DNA of 64,000 bases. Origin: Larkinella sp965227735. GTDB lineage: Bacteria > Bacteroidota > Bacteroidia > Cytophagales > Spirosomataceae. The notes under the pieces were generated by a model, which saw nothing but the letters and a program-made list of their open reading frames with translations, was not told the DNA's origin and ran no database searches. This document shows positions 14,986 to 23,898 of this stretch, piece by piece. Position 1 is the stretch's first letter, and each line of letters opens with the position of its first letter. The position numbers and the translations under genes were made by a program. The DNA lies in NCBI RefSeq assembly GCF_965227735.1, contig NZ_OZ245776.1, positions 3,596,001 to 3,660,000 on the forward strand, in the 5' to 3' direction.

Positions 14986-17706
14986 CTAAAACTCATTCTC
15001 CGTCGGCGAATCATCCCGGTCACGTTCCTGATCGCGGTCTTTTTCCCGAACCACCTGCCTGCTCAACCGGTAGCTGAAGCCAATGAAACCGATGCGGCTT
15101 TCGCGTTTGCTACGCGTAGACGACACAAAGTTGGAGCCAAAACTCTCGTTCTGAAACTGCAGCGTATTGAAGATATCACTGACGCGCAGGCTCACCGTTC
15201 CGCGCCCTTTCAGAATGTTCTGTTTCACCCCCAGATCGACGTTGAAAAAGCCTTTGATGGTTCCCTGCGCCACGATGAACGGCGACCGGTAATTCATCGC
15301 CACCTGAATATCGGTTCCTTTTTTCGGATTCATGTTGGAGGTGACCCGGGCCGTCCAGCTTCGGTTCGTGCGGGTCAGAATACCCGGAATATCGGCACTG
15401 GCCTGGATGTTTCGCTGGAAAAAAGAGAAATTACCGTTCATTTTCCACCAGCGTGTAAGCTCTTGCGTCAACACGATTTCCAGCCCATAATTCTGCGAAC
15501 GGTTCAGGTTCAGCGAGGTTTGCTCGGTAATACCATCGGGTCGCAGCGTCCGGTAATTCGTAATTTCGTTGTTCGTCTGACGGAAAAACAGCGACGATGT
15601 CAGCGTTGTGCTTTTGCCATACAACAAATGGCTTATTTCAAACGAATTGATCAACTCCGGGTTCAGATCCGGATTCCCGTACCGGATGTTCAGCGGATCG
15701 GACAAGTCGATGAAGGGGTTCAGCGACCAGGTTGAAGGGCGGTTGATCCGGCGGCTGTAGTTGACCTGCATCTTCTGCGATTCGCTGGCATTGTAGTTCA
15801 GGAAAACACTGGGAAACAGGTAGATGTAATCCCGCTGGCTTTTCACATTGGTCGTCCGCTGATCCGTTGTAATGTTGGTATATTCGCTGCGTAAACCCAC
15901 CTGGTAGCTGAACTTCCTGATCTCGTTCCCAAAATTCACATAAGCCGCACTGGTTCGTTCATCATAAATAAAATTGTTGCTGATGGCAGGATTCACCGTC
16001 CAGATGCCGTCCAGCAGGTTCTCAAACGTATAGTCGGAAGCCAGCCGCCGGTAGGTATGTTTCAACCCGGTTTCGAGCTTCTTCTTGTCTTTGAGTGGTT
16101 CCACAAAATCCAGTTGCAACACCGCCACCCGGTTTTCCCGGCCATTGTCGGCGCGCTGACGCCCAATCAAAAAATTGGGCGTCAGCAAATTTTCGGGCAA
16201 TGTCGTCGTATTGCTGAAGTTCTGGTATTCCGTGCTTTTGTTGCTCGACGTGGTGGCGTCGAAAGTCAGTTCGCGGCCCTGTTTGTCGAAGGTCCGGCGA
16301 TACCCGAAAACGTAATCCAGCCCCCTTTCGGGTTCGGTTTCTTCGGTGATCCGCAACGTCTGCCCCAACGAATTGCGACTGGCGTCCAGGGTGTTAAAGT
16401 TCTCTTCTTCTGTATCTCGGCTGTATTCGGGCCGGTAGAGAACGGACGCCGTAATGTTGTCGCGGGGCGACAGCGCGTAATCAAAACCGACGCGAAGGTT
16501 ATTGTTCACGCTCCGGCGGATGGCATCGTTGCGTTGCGCCAGATAACTGATCGAGTCTCCGAATATATTCTGCCGTTCCGAAATTCGGTATTGAAACCGA
16601 CGGTTTGCCCGAAAGTTATAGCTGCTGAACAGGTTGAGTTTCTTAAACCGGGTGTTTAGATTGATCGACGCGTTGTATTTATCCCGCGTACCGACGTTCA
16701 GTTGCACATTCCCATTGAAACCCGCAGCCCGTTCTTTTTTCAGGATAATGTTGATAATCCCGGCGGCACCGTCGGCATCGTAACGCGACGACGGATTGGT
16801 AATCATCTCGATGCGTTCGATGTTGCTGGCCGGAATCTGTTCCAGAATCGCCTGCCGATCCAGACCGGTCAGACCCGACGGTTTTCCATCGACCAGCACA
16901 ATTACATTGCTGCTACCGCGCAAACTCAGCGTCCCGTCGACATCGACCGTTACCGAAGGCACGTTCTGCAAAATATCGATGGCCGAACCGCCCTGCGCGA
17001 TGGGCAACTGATCGACGTTCACAATTTTGCGGTCGAGCGAGTATTCATACGCCTGCTTTTGTCCCTGAACCACCACTTCCTGAAGCTGTTTAGCGGTTTC
17101 GGTCATCAGGACATTCCCCAGATCGACAATCGGTTTGTCCATACTGATCACAATGCGCGGCACCCGTTTGGCCGCAAAACCCAGGCTTTGGATGAGCAGG
17201 TAATAGGCGTCGGGAGCCAGATTGGTCATCTGGAAAAAGCCTTTTTCGTCGGTCAGCGCGCCCGTCACCGAACTCGAGTCCCGCGAGCGGAACAGGCCGA
17301 TGCTGGCAAATTCGACGGGTTGATTTTTCCCGGCTTGCGGAGTGAGGAGTTTCCCACTAATTTTTCCGGAGCCGACAACGGATTCCGGTGTGCCCGCATT
17401 GGCCCGACGGCCCGCTGTGGTTCCTGTACCAGCCGGTTGGGTGGTCGATGTTGGCGAGTTGGTTGCCGGAAGGGCGGGTTGCACGACCGGTTGCGCCGGT
17501 GCGGAACGAACCGTATCCGGGCGGTCGGCCGAATTATACAGGGTCGTGTCCGGGCGGGTCGGGGGAGCGGGTTGCGTCGTATCTGCTTTCAGTCCAATGG
17601 CTTGTACCATCGAATTGGAAACCGGTGCGGGTTGTTGCGCCAGAGCGGTTCCTACTCCCAGCCAAACGGCACAAATCACTAAAAAAACAACCGAATCGAT
17701 CTTCAT
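14986..17706 (-). CDS. TonB-dependent-type outer-membrane barrel protein (906 aa)
   Basis: An outer-membrane receptor-like protein. It has a signal peptide, then an unusual Pro/Thr-rich segment (about 25-105), a carboxypeptidase-regulatory domain (about 110-200, ISGKLLTPQAGK through LIQSLGFAAKRVP), a plug domain (QLPIAQGGSAIDILQNVPSV, LRGSSNVIVLVDGKP) and a beta-barrel of the OMP_b-brl_3 type ending FSYRLSR followed by a charged Arg/Asp tail. It probably imports a ligand with TonB energy or acts as an adhesin-like barrel. The charged tail after the last barrel strand is atypical, since most barrels end in an aromatic residue. It is upstream of the M28 peptidase in one operon. Confidence 0.88.
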   Translation of the reverse strand: MKIDSVVFLVICAVWLGVGTALAQQPAPVSNSMVQAIGLKADTTQPAPPTRPDTTLYNSADRPDTVRSAPAQPVVQPALPATNSPTSTTQPAGTGTTAGRRANAGTPESVVGSGKISGKLLTPQAGKNQPVEFASIGLFRSRDSSSVTGALTDEKGFFQMTNLAPDAYYLLIQSLGFAAKRVPRIVISMDKPIVDLGNVLMTETAKQLQEVVVQGQKQAYEYSLDRKIVNVDQLPIAQGGSAIDILQNVPSVTVDVDGTLSLRGSSNVIVLVDGKPSGLTGLDRQAILEQIPASNIERIEMITNPSSRYDADGAAGIINIILKKERAAGFNGNVQLNVGTRDKYNASINLNTRFKKLNLFSSYNFRANRRFQYRISERQNIFGDSISYLAQRNDAIRRSVNNNLRVGFDYALSPRDNITASVLYRPEYSRDTEEENFNTLDASRNSLGQTLRITEETEPERGLDYVFGYRRTFDKQGRELTFDATTSSNKSTEYQNFSNTTTLPENLLTPNFLIGRQRADNGRENRVAVLQLDFVEPLKDKKKLETGLKHTYRRLASDYTFENLLDGIWTVNPAISNNFIYDERTSAAYVNFGNEIRKFSYQVGLRSEYTNITTDQRTTNVKSQRDYIYLFPSVFLNYNASESQKMQVNYSRRINRPSTWSLNPFIDLSDPLNIRYGNPDLNPELINSFEISHLLYGKSTTLTSSLFFRQTNNEITNYRTLRPDGITEQTSLNLNRSQNYGLEIVLTQELTRWWKMNGNFSFFQRNIQASADIPGILTRTNRSWTARVTSNMNPKKGTDIQVAMNYRSPFIVAQGTIKGFFNVDLGVKQNILKGRGTVSLRVSDIFNTLQFQNESFGSNFVSSTRSKRESRIGFIGFSYRLSRQVVREKDRDQERDRDDSPTENEF

Positions 17707-17894
17707 AAAACGTTTAGATAAATTGTATCTATTTAAGAAAGCAGGCCTGTCTGTCCGGATTTTCTGCGCCAGCCATTCTTTACCGGACGGGGCCGGTTTG
17801 AACGGTTTTTAGCAGATAAACCAGGGAGGAATTCCCGGAATTCATACAGAATGAACCGAATTAGACGTACGGGCTTGAGTAGATGGGGCTATAA

Positions 17895-17929
17895 AGAAAA
17901 AAGCCTGTCAGCCTAAGGCCGACAGGCTT
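17895..17929 (-). terminator. Terminator of asd
   Basis: The stem AAGCCTGTC (17901-17909) pairs with GACAGGCTT (17921-17929), with extra GCC/GGC pairing in the loop. On the minus strand it runs into a T-rich tract (TTTTTTCTTT), placing it directly after the asd stop at 17949. Confidence 0.85.
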
Positions 17930-17948
17930 GTATGTATATAACGGGATG

Positions 17949-18941
17949 TTAGACTAAATTGTTTTCCGCTAAATATTCCGCAATCTGAACGGCGTTGGTA
18001 GCCGCGCCTTTCCGCAGGTTATCGGCCACAATCCAGAGATTGAGGGTATTGGGCTGGCTTTCGTCGCGACGAATTCGGCCTACAAACACCTCATCTTTTC
18101 CGTGGGCTGTCAACGGCATCGGATACAGGTAGTTTTTCGGATCATCCTGAACGATAACGCCTTCCGATTCTTCCAGAATTTTAACGACATCGCTTACTTC
18201 GTAGTCATTTTCAAACTCGATGTTCACGGCTTCAGAGTGCCCGCCGATGGTCGGAATCCGCACGGTTGTGGCCGTCACCTGAATGGTGTCGTCACCCATG
18301 ATTTTCTTCGTTTCGTTCACCATCTTCATTTCCTCCTTCGTGTAGCCGTTGTCCAGAAAAACGTCGATGTGCGGCAACACGTTGAGGTCGATGGGGTGCG
18401 GGTAGACTTTCGGATTGGAATAGTCGCCCGAACGCTCGGAAAACAACTGATCGACGGCGGCTTTCCCGGTTCCGGTTACGGATTGGTAGGTCGAAACCAC
18501 GACGCGTTTCACGCCATATTTTTTATGCAGCGGGTCCAGCACCACCACCATCTGGATGGTCGAACAGTTGGGGTTGGCGATGATTTTGTCTTCCGGTGTC
18601 AGCGTATGGGCGTTGATTTCGGGCACAACCAATTTTTTGGTCGGGTCCATCCGCCAGGCCGAGGAGTTATCAACAACCGTAATACCGGCTTCGGCGAACA
18701 ACGGAGCCAGTTTGAGCGATGTGCCGCCCCCGGCCGAAAAAATCGCAATAGCCGGTTTTGCCGCGATGGCATCCTCAAAGCTCACGATCGTAACCTGTTT
18801 ACCCTTGAACGTAATCTGTTTACCCACCGAGCGTTCTGACGCGACAGGAATCAGTTCCGTTACCGGGAAGTTACGTTCTTCGAGCACTTTCAGGATTTCG
18901 CCACCGACGAGGCCGGTTGCACCTACTACTGCAATTTTCAT
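17949..18941 (-). CDS. asd: Aspartate-semialdehyde dehydrogenase (330 aa)
   Basis: Catalyses the NADPH-dependent reduction of aspartyl-4-phosphate to aspartate 4-semialdehyde, the branch point to lysine/diaminopimelate, threonine and methionine. The N-terminal Rossmann motif VVGATGLVGGEIL is followed by the catalytic Cys126 in NPNCST and the acid/base His235 in GGHSEAVN, both in the expected places for the bacterial enzyme. The ATG at 18941 is preferred because it puts MKIAVVG at the N-terminus; the only upstream alternative is a TTG. It stands alone with its own terminator. Cytosolic housekeeping gene. Confidence 0.97.
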   Translation of the reverse strand: MKIAVVGATGLVGGEILKVLEERNFPVTELIPVASERSVGKQITFKGKQVTIVSFEDAIAAKPAIAIFSAGGGTSLKLAPLFAEAGITVVDNSSAWRMDPTKKLVVPEINAHTLTPEDKIIANPNCSTIQMVVVLDPLHKKYGVKRVVVSTYQSVTGTGKAAVDQLFSERSGDYSNPKVYPHPIDLNVLPHIDVFLDNGYTKEEMKMVNETKKIMGDDTIQVTATTVRIPTIGGHSEAVNIEFENDYEVSDVVKILEESEGVIVQDDPKNYLYPMPLTAHGKDEVFVGRIRRDESQPNTLNLWIVADNLRKGAATNAVQIAEYLAENNLV

Positions 18942-19053
18942 TTCCGTACCAATCAATTAAGTGAAACAAGTCTTAAAAATTGGGTGCAAAAATACGGATA
19001 AATGCTGAGAGAACCGGGAAAGATTCAAAAAAATCCGGATAAATCGCTCAGTG

Positions 19054-19698
19054 TCAAAACCGCGCGACCAAACCTATCCCGCTATTGGTGTAGTCAACGT
19101 GTGGTTCGAGTTGCAACGAAACGTCTTTAGTCTGCAGCGATTTGTTGTAATACTGAATGGAACGCCGGAAATGAAAACCGGGCATGCGGATTAACGAGCC
19201 CACCAGAAACAGACTAAGACCAGTCGTCATGGTAACGAGTCCACCTTTTCTGACTTCTTTTTTCGTTTCTGTATTCGCGTATGGATTACCCAGGTAGACC
19301 AGCCCATTCCCATACCAGGCACCATTGTAATACGTCAACCCTTTTGGAATACCGTTCTGACTTTGTACCTCTTTGGGATTGGCAGTAACAATTATTCCTA
19401 CCAGCGACGCAACTCCGCCGACGAGCATCAGGCTGGTGCCCAATTCACGCCCGCTCTTGAACTGCCGATATTCACGAATGGCATTCGGATCGTTGGAAGC
19501 CAGGATGTACTGGCCTAAATCCGTCGCCCGGCGGACCTCAATGCCGTCATACAAATAGTGCGATGAAGCTTGGGTTCGGTAACCGTATTGGGTATAAATC
19601 GGTGTTGAGTTGGTAACGGTTTCAATCGGTTTCAAGGGGTCAGACTGCCCCCACACTCCCACGGGCCATGCCAGCAATAAAACGTACAGTGTTTTCAT
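19054..19698 (-). CDS. Secreted or membrane-associated protein of unknown function (214 aa)
   Basis: A signal peptide (MKTLYVLLLAWPVGVWGQ) is followed by two hydrophobic stretches around residues 88-106 (LGTSLMLVGGVASLVGIIV) and 150-170 (GLVTMTTGLSLFLVGSLI). The C-terminus is beta-rich and ends in Phe (GIGLVARF), the kind of ending seen in outer-membrane proteins. No enzyme motif is recognised. It is a lone gene downstream of the palindromic element at 19832-19980. Confidence 0.7.
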   Translation of the reverse strand: MKTLYVLLLAWPVGVWGQSDPLKPIETVTNSTPIYTQYGYRTQASSHYLYDGIEVRRATDLGQYILASNDPNAIREYRQFKSGRELGTSLMLVGGVASLVGIIVTANPKEVQSQNGIPKGLTYYNGAWYGNGLVYLGNPYANTETKKEVRKGGLVTMTTGLSLFLVGSLIRMPGFHFRRSIQYYNKSLQTKDVSLQLEPHVDYTNSGIGLVARF

Positions 19699-19831
19699 CG
19701 TCGAGATTTTTTAAGAAATCTACGAAAAAAACGCTGTTTATATGATTAAAGTTTGATTATATTTTTAACAGAATGGTTTTGATTATTTCGTGACTTTTAT
19801 GGAAAGTGCAGGCATTCCCGTAGGGATTTAA

Positions 19832-19980
19832 CAGCGCAGCGTCGGTAGCAATACGTTCGGTTAGGTCACGCTCCAAGTGCCGTCAGGTACGCAATGACTC
19901 GACCTGTAGCAACGCTTCGGTCGCGTACCTCACGGCACGCAGGGGAAGGTGATTCATTTATCGCTACCGACGCTGCGCTG
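19832..19980. repeat. Nested palindromic element with long stem
   Basis: A perfect 18-bp outer inverted repeat (19832-19849 with 19963-19980) encloses a second inverted repeat matching at 15 of 16 positions (19877-19892 with 19923-19938). A shorter direct repeat of the type GTAGCAA...CGTTCGG / GTAGCAACGCTTCGG lies at 19846-19860 and 19907-19921. Just outside on the right is a GCCCC-TCAC-GGGGC hairpin (19985-19999). No ORF is present. The architecture suggests a folded RNA or DNA element or a MITE-like repeat; it fills the otherwise empty 19699-20057 interval. Confidence 0.8.
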
Positions 19981-20057
19981 TGGAGCCCCTCACGGGGCAA
20001 CAACGGCTCGGTAATGAATAATCCGGAAGCCATTATTTGACCCGGTAAAACGTATCA

Positions 20058-21692
20058 TCACCAGAAGTTGGCGTACAAAACCGCCAGAATCCCCAGAATC
20101 AGTGCCGAACCGGCAATGAACGACGGCGTGACCTTGAACATTGTCTGGTCGATTTCCAGCCCTTTTTCGTTGTGGTGACTGGCCGGGTCAGTCAGCGTCA
20201 CTATGACCATGAGAGCAACGTCCAGACAGAAAACCCACATCGTGCGGTGCAGGAACGGAATGTCAGCCGCCTGCACGCCAAACACACCCATCACTTCGGC
20301 CCAGAATTTGAGCAGAACCGACAGCGGAATACTCAGAATGGCCGCCGTTAAAGCCGCCCGCGTGGTGGTACGTTTCCAGAAAAAACCCAGCAGAAAAATC
20401 GCGAACACGCCCGGCGAAACAAAGTTGGTGTACTCCTGAATGTACTGATACACCTGATCGAACGACCGCAGCATGGGCGCAATGATGATGGCGATGATGA
20501 ACGCAACCACCACCGCATACCGTCCCACCCGCACCAGCTTCTGCTCCGACGCGTCTTTGTCGAAGAACTTTTTGTAAATATCAAGCGTGAAAATGGTCGA
20601 AATGCTGTTGCATTTTCCCGCCAGCGAGGCCACCACGGCAGCCGTCAGAGCGGCAAACGCCAGCCCTTTCATGCCAACCGGCAGCAAATTCATCAAAACC
20701 GGGTAGGCGTTATCGGGCCGAACCGCGCCGTTGCTGGTCATTTCGGTCTGAAACGTACCATTTTTGAACAGCACATAAGCCGCAATGCCCGGAATGACGA
20801 CAATCAGCGGAATCATCAGTTTCAGGAAAGCGGCAAAGAGGATACCGCTCCGGGCGGTTTTCAGATCAGCCCCTAACGCCCGTTGCACAATGTACTGATT
20901 ACAACCCCAGTACGACAGATTATTCACCCACATGCCGCCCGTTACCAGCGCCATTCCGGGCAACACGCTGTAGTGCGGATGGCCTTCCGGAAAATACATG
21001 TGGAAGTGCGAATCGGCTTCGGTGCGGAGCGACAGCAACCCGTTCCAGACGCCGGAAATACCCAGTTTGTCGGACACCAGTTGCAAGGCCAGATACGTCA
21101 CCACCAAACCGCCCGTAATCAGCACCACCACCTGGATGACATCCGTATAACCGATGACTTTCATGCCGCCCAACGTGATAAAAATGGCGAAAAGAGCCAG
21201 CCCGATGGTGCAGGTCGTAAACGAAATCCCGGCCAGCGACTCGATGGCGATGGCACCCAGATACAGAATCGACGTCAGGTTGACCAGTACATAAACGATC
21301 AGCCAGAAAATGGCCAGAATCGTACTGACGGTGTCGTTGTACCGCTGCGCCAGAAACTGCGGCATCGTATAAATGCGGTTTTTCAGGTAAATCGGGATGA
21401 AAAATACGGCCACGATGATCAGCACGGCAGCCGCAATCCACTCATACGACGAAATGGCCAGACCCATGGCAAACCCCGACCCGGCCATGCCGATGAAGTG
21501 TTCGGCGGAGATGTTCGACGCAATCAGCGAGGCTCCGATGGCCCACCACGTCAGTGATCCTTCGGCCAGAAAAAAGTCTTTGGTATTGGTTTCAGCGGAT
21601 TTCCGACGGCGGTAGATCCAATACCCATAGCCGGACACAATGACAAAATACAGCAGGAACACCGCGTAATCGGCGGGTTGGAGGTGGTTCAT
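20058..21692 (-). CDS. Sodium:solute symporter, SSS/SGLT-type (544 aa)
   Basis: An inner-membrane secondary transporter of the SSS family, closest in style to bacterial vSGLT sugar symporters. It has about 14 hydrophobic segments and the family features SNISAEHFIGMAGSG, GGMKVIGYTDVIQVVVL and AALTAAVVASLAGKCNSIST, the last being the region that forms the Na+ site in characterised relatives. It most likely couples Na+ entry to uptake of a sugar or related polyol, in keeping with the sugar oxidoreductases nearby. The start is the ATG at 21692. It is preceded by a REP-like hairpin at 21791-21824. Confidence 0.92.
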   Translation of the reverse strand: MNHLQPADYAVFLLYFVIVSGYGYWIYRRRKSAETNTKDFFLAEGSLTWWAIGASLIASNISAEHFIGMAGSGFAMGLAISSYEWIAAAVLIIVAVFFIPIYLKNRIYTMPQFLAQRYNDTVSTILAIFWLIVYVLVNLTSILYLGAIAIESLAGISFTTCTIGLALFAIFITLGGMKVIGYTDVIQVVVLITGGLVVTYLALQLVSDKLGISGVWNGLLSLRTEADSHFHMYFPEGHPHYSVLPGMALVTGGMWVNNLSYWGCNQYIVQRALGADLKTARSGILFAAFLKLMIPLIVVIPGIAAYVLFKNGTFQTEMTSNGAVRPDNAYPVLMNLLPVGMKGLAFAALTAAVVASLAGKCNSISTIFTLDIYKKFFDKDASEQKLVRVGRYAVVVAFIIAIIIAPMLRSFDQVYQYIQEYTNFVSPGVFAIFLLGFFWKRTTTRAALTAAILSIPLSVLLKFWAEVMGVFGVQAADIPFLHRTMWVFCLDVALMVIVTLTDPASHHNEKGLEIDQTMFKVTPSFIAGSALILGILAVLYANFW

Positions 21693-21790
21693 TCCAGGGT
21701 AGTTTTAGGCTTAAAGAACGGCAAAATAGAACTATTTCCATTCCCGTTCAACTTCCCACCTCTGCGTATGCAGTAAAATTACGCGGATCA

Positions 21791-21824
21791 ATCCCTGACA
21801 GGGTCTGCGACCGCTGTCAGGGAT
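21791..21824. repeat. REP-like hairpin overlapping a stop codon
   Basis: An 11-bp perfect stem ATCCCTGACAG / CTGTCAGGGAT with a 12-nt loop that itself contains GGTCTGCGACC. The right arm overlaps the TGA stop (21817-21819) of the gene on the minus strand and would act as its terminator. It shares the CTGTCAGG core with the palindromes beside the REP-associated transposase at 57 kb. Confidence 0.7.
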
Positions 21825-23280
21825 TCGGAGTTGCCGTCTGAACTTGTTGAGTAACAGGTTGAAGGTCCACCTCACACGGATAACCGAACAGGCAGTTGTC
21901 TTTGATGATCTTGGCAACGCCTTCGGGTACCATCGTTTCCCAGCCATCTTCCCCGGCTTTGACCATCTGCAACACGCGGTCGGTCGAAATGTGCAGGTTT
22001 TCTTCGTTGTAATCGGTAATGTCTTCGATTTTGTCGTTGGCAATGAGATACTGATACAGCGGTTGCAGGTTGGGCGGTAACTGAAAATCCTGGCACCGGT
22101 AAATTACGCCGTCGGAGAGCAGCGTTGGATAGACAAAAAGCTTCACTTTCCGGCTGAACAGCGTGGCGAATGACTCCAGAATGCCGCCCGGCAGATTTTT
22201 GTAATGCTGCTCTTCAAAAATATATTCCAGGTTGGGAATGCCCAGAATCAGGCCCACTTTCAGACGCGTCAGGCGCGACAGGTACGAAACCAGCCGGTAA
22301 TATTCCAGGAAACTCGAAATCATCACCGTTTGCCCGAGCGAGCACAGAATATCGACGCGATCGAGAAAATCCTTCTCGTCAATTCCGTGATCGACGTTGG
22401 CGGCCAGGTTGTGAAGCGTTAACTCCGCGATGGTCACCACCCGGTTGGGGTCAATTTCGGGTTCTTCGAGAAACTGCTTCAAACCGTTGCTGAGCATGTC
22501 GACGTGAACATTGGTGACGGGCCGCAACCGCCCGCGCAACAACACGATATGGCGTTTATAGAGTGCTTCCGAGGGTTGCAACACCCGCCCGTCGGGACCG
22601 AACAAAGCCGCATTGGTAAAACCGTTCCGAACCAGATACAGGCTCATCAGCCGGTTATCGACGTTGGGAAAATCCGGCCCGTCGAAACGGATCATGTCAA
22701 TTTCAATGCGCTCCGGCGACAGATCGTCCATGAGCGACAGCAGCAACGTTTCCGGGGATTTATGGTAGTAGTAACAGCCGTAGATCAGATTGACACCAAT
22801 CACACCCAGTGCCTGCTGCTGCAACACATTCTCGTTGTCGAGCATCCGGACGTGGATGATCACATCGTTATAAGGCCCTTTGGGTTCGAGTTGAAACCGC
22901 AACCCAATCCAGCCGTGTGATTCGTTGGTTTTCTGGTAATTGAGGGCAACGACGGTATTGGCAAATGCAAAAAACGTGGTGGTTTCCCCACGTTGATCGG
23001 CCAGCCGTTTTTCCATCAGGCTGTACTCTTTGCTGAGCATTTTGATCAGCCGCGATTCGACCACGTAGCGCCCGCTTTCTTCCGGGCCATAAATCGCATC
23101 ACTGAAGGTCATGTCATAGGCCGACATGGTTTTGGCAATGGTTCCCGACGCCCCCCCGGCTTTAAAAAACATGGCTGCGGTTTCCTGCCCGGCTCCAATT
23201 TCGGCAAAAGAGCCGTAAATCCGCCGGTCGAGGTTGATTCGCAGCCCTTTTTGTTTGGTTCCAATGGTTTTATCGTACAT
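21817..23280 (-). CDS. Conserved Bacteroidota protein of uncertain function (487 aa)
   Basis: A well-conserved cytosolic-looking protein beginning MYDKTIGTKQKGLRINLDRR (ATG at 23280; the longer frame adds eight residues from a non-ATG region). From memory, relatives throughout the phylum carry names such as nicotinate-nucleotide adenylyltransferase, but I see no Rossmann-type nucleotidyltransferase motif (HxGH) or SxTxxR, so I do not adopt that name. Conserved-looking text includes GSFAEIGAGQE, FFKAGGASGTIAKTMSAYDM and EDGWETMVPEGVA. There is no signal peptide or membrane helix. A monocistronic gene whose stop lies inside a hairpin. Confidence 0.75.
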   Translation of the reverse strand: MYDKTIGTKQKGLRINLDRRIYGSFAEIGAGQETAAMFFKAGGASGTIAKTMSAYDMTFSDAIYGPEESGRYVVESRLIKMLSKEYSLMEKRLADQRGETTTFFAFANTVVALNYQKTNESHGWIGLRFQLEPKGPYNDVIIHVRMLDNENVLQQQALGVIGVNLIYGCYYYHKSPETLLLSLMDDLSPERIEIDMIRFDGPDFPNVDNRLMSLYLVRNGFTNAALFGPDGRVLQPSEALYKRHIVLLRGRLRPVTNVHVDMLSNGLKQFLEEPEIDPNRVVTIAELTLHNLAANVDHGIDEKDFLDRVDILCSLGQTVMISSFLEYYRLVSYLSRLTRLKVGLILGIPNLEYIFEEQHYKNLPGGILESFATLFSRKVKLFVYPTLLSDGVIYRCQDFQLPPNLQPLYQYLIANDKIEDITDYNEENLHISTDRVLQMVKAGEDGWETMVPEGVAKIIKDNCLFGYPCEVDLQPVTQQVQTATPNP

Positions 23281-23368
23281 AGGTTGGCGAGTAGACGAGT
23301 TCACATGCGACGGGCAAGTTAACTTTTGGTTTAAATTTACAAATATCCTGGTGAATACCGCCTATCGC

Positions 23369-23758
23369 ATGTCTACTTCTACAACGTCTTTCATCCATCT
23401 TTTTGTTTACGGAACCCTGCTGAGTGCGTCAAAACACCCAATGGCGCAGGATTTACGTCAAAAAGCCCGGCTTCTCGGACCGGGTTTTTTCGCCGGTCGG
23501 TTATACGATCTTGGCATGTACCCCGGAGCAGTTTACGACCCGATTGTCCAAACGAACGTATATGGAGAAGTCTATTCGTTCACAGAATTGGTGTGGAAAC
23601 GGGAGCAGGAAACGCTCGACGACTACGAAGGAGAGGAGTATGTCCGGACGATCGTGCCGGTTAAAACCGATAACGGTTTGGTCGATTGCTGGACGTATCT
23701 TTTCAAACCGCCAACGGATTATTTACCGCTGATTGCATCGGGGCGGTATTTTGGGTAA
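23369..23758 (+). CDS. Gamma-glutamylcyclotransferase (AIG2/GGCT-like) protein (129 aa)
   Basis: A small BtrG/GGCT-fold enzyme. The substrate-binding signature VYGTLL is near the N-terminus, followed by the GRLYDLGMYPGAV strand and the acidic segment LDDYEGEEYVR, which supplies the usual catalytic Glu. Members cyclise gamma-glutamyl amines to 5-oxoproline plus free amine. The ATG at 23369 is chosen because the upstream extension reads through the divergent gene's leader. It is divergent from the 487-aa gene. Confidence 0.88.
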   Translation: MSTSTTSFIHLFVYGTLLSASKHPMAQDLRQKARLLGPGFFAGRLYDLGMYPGAVYDPIVQTNVYGEVYSFTELVWKREQETLDDYEGEEYVRTIVPVKTDNGLVDCWTYLFKPPTDYLPLIASGRYFG

Positions 23759-23781
23759 ACAGGGAATGTAAAAAGTGAACT

Positions 23782-23870
23782 ATAAATGTAAAATGATGAA
23801 TGCTAAATGTAAAAGTGTTTGAAGATCACGTCTTCACTTTTACATTTAACATTCATCATTTTACATTTAT
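23782..23870. repeat. Long AT-rich intergenic hairpin
   Basis: A 36-nt left arm (23782-23817) pairs with 23835-23870 with one mismatch; the apex holds a further GAAGA/TCTTC pair. It is built from words such as AATGATGAATG that also form the hairpins at 55136-55181 and 63403-63483. It lies between convergent genes and could terminate both. Confidence 0.8.
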
Positions 23871-23898
23871 GATTTTTTGTATTTGAAGTCCAAACCCA

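Noticed and set aside
19801..20010. A CRISPR array or retron at the nested palindrome
   Set aside because: There is no regularly spaced direct repeat with variable spacers and no reverse transcriptase or Cas gene nearby; the symmetry is palindromic.
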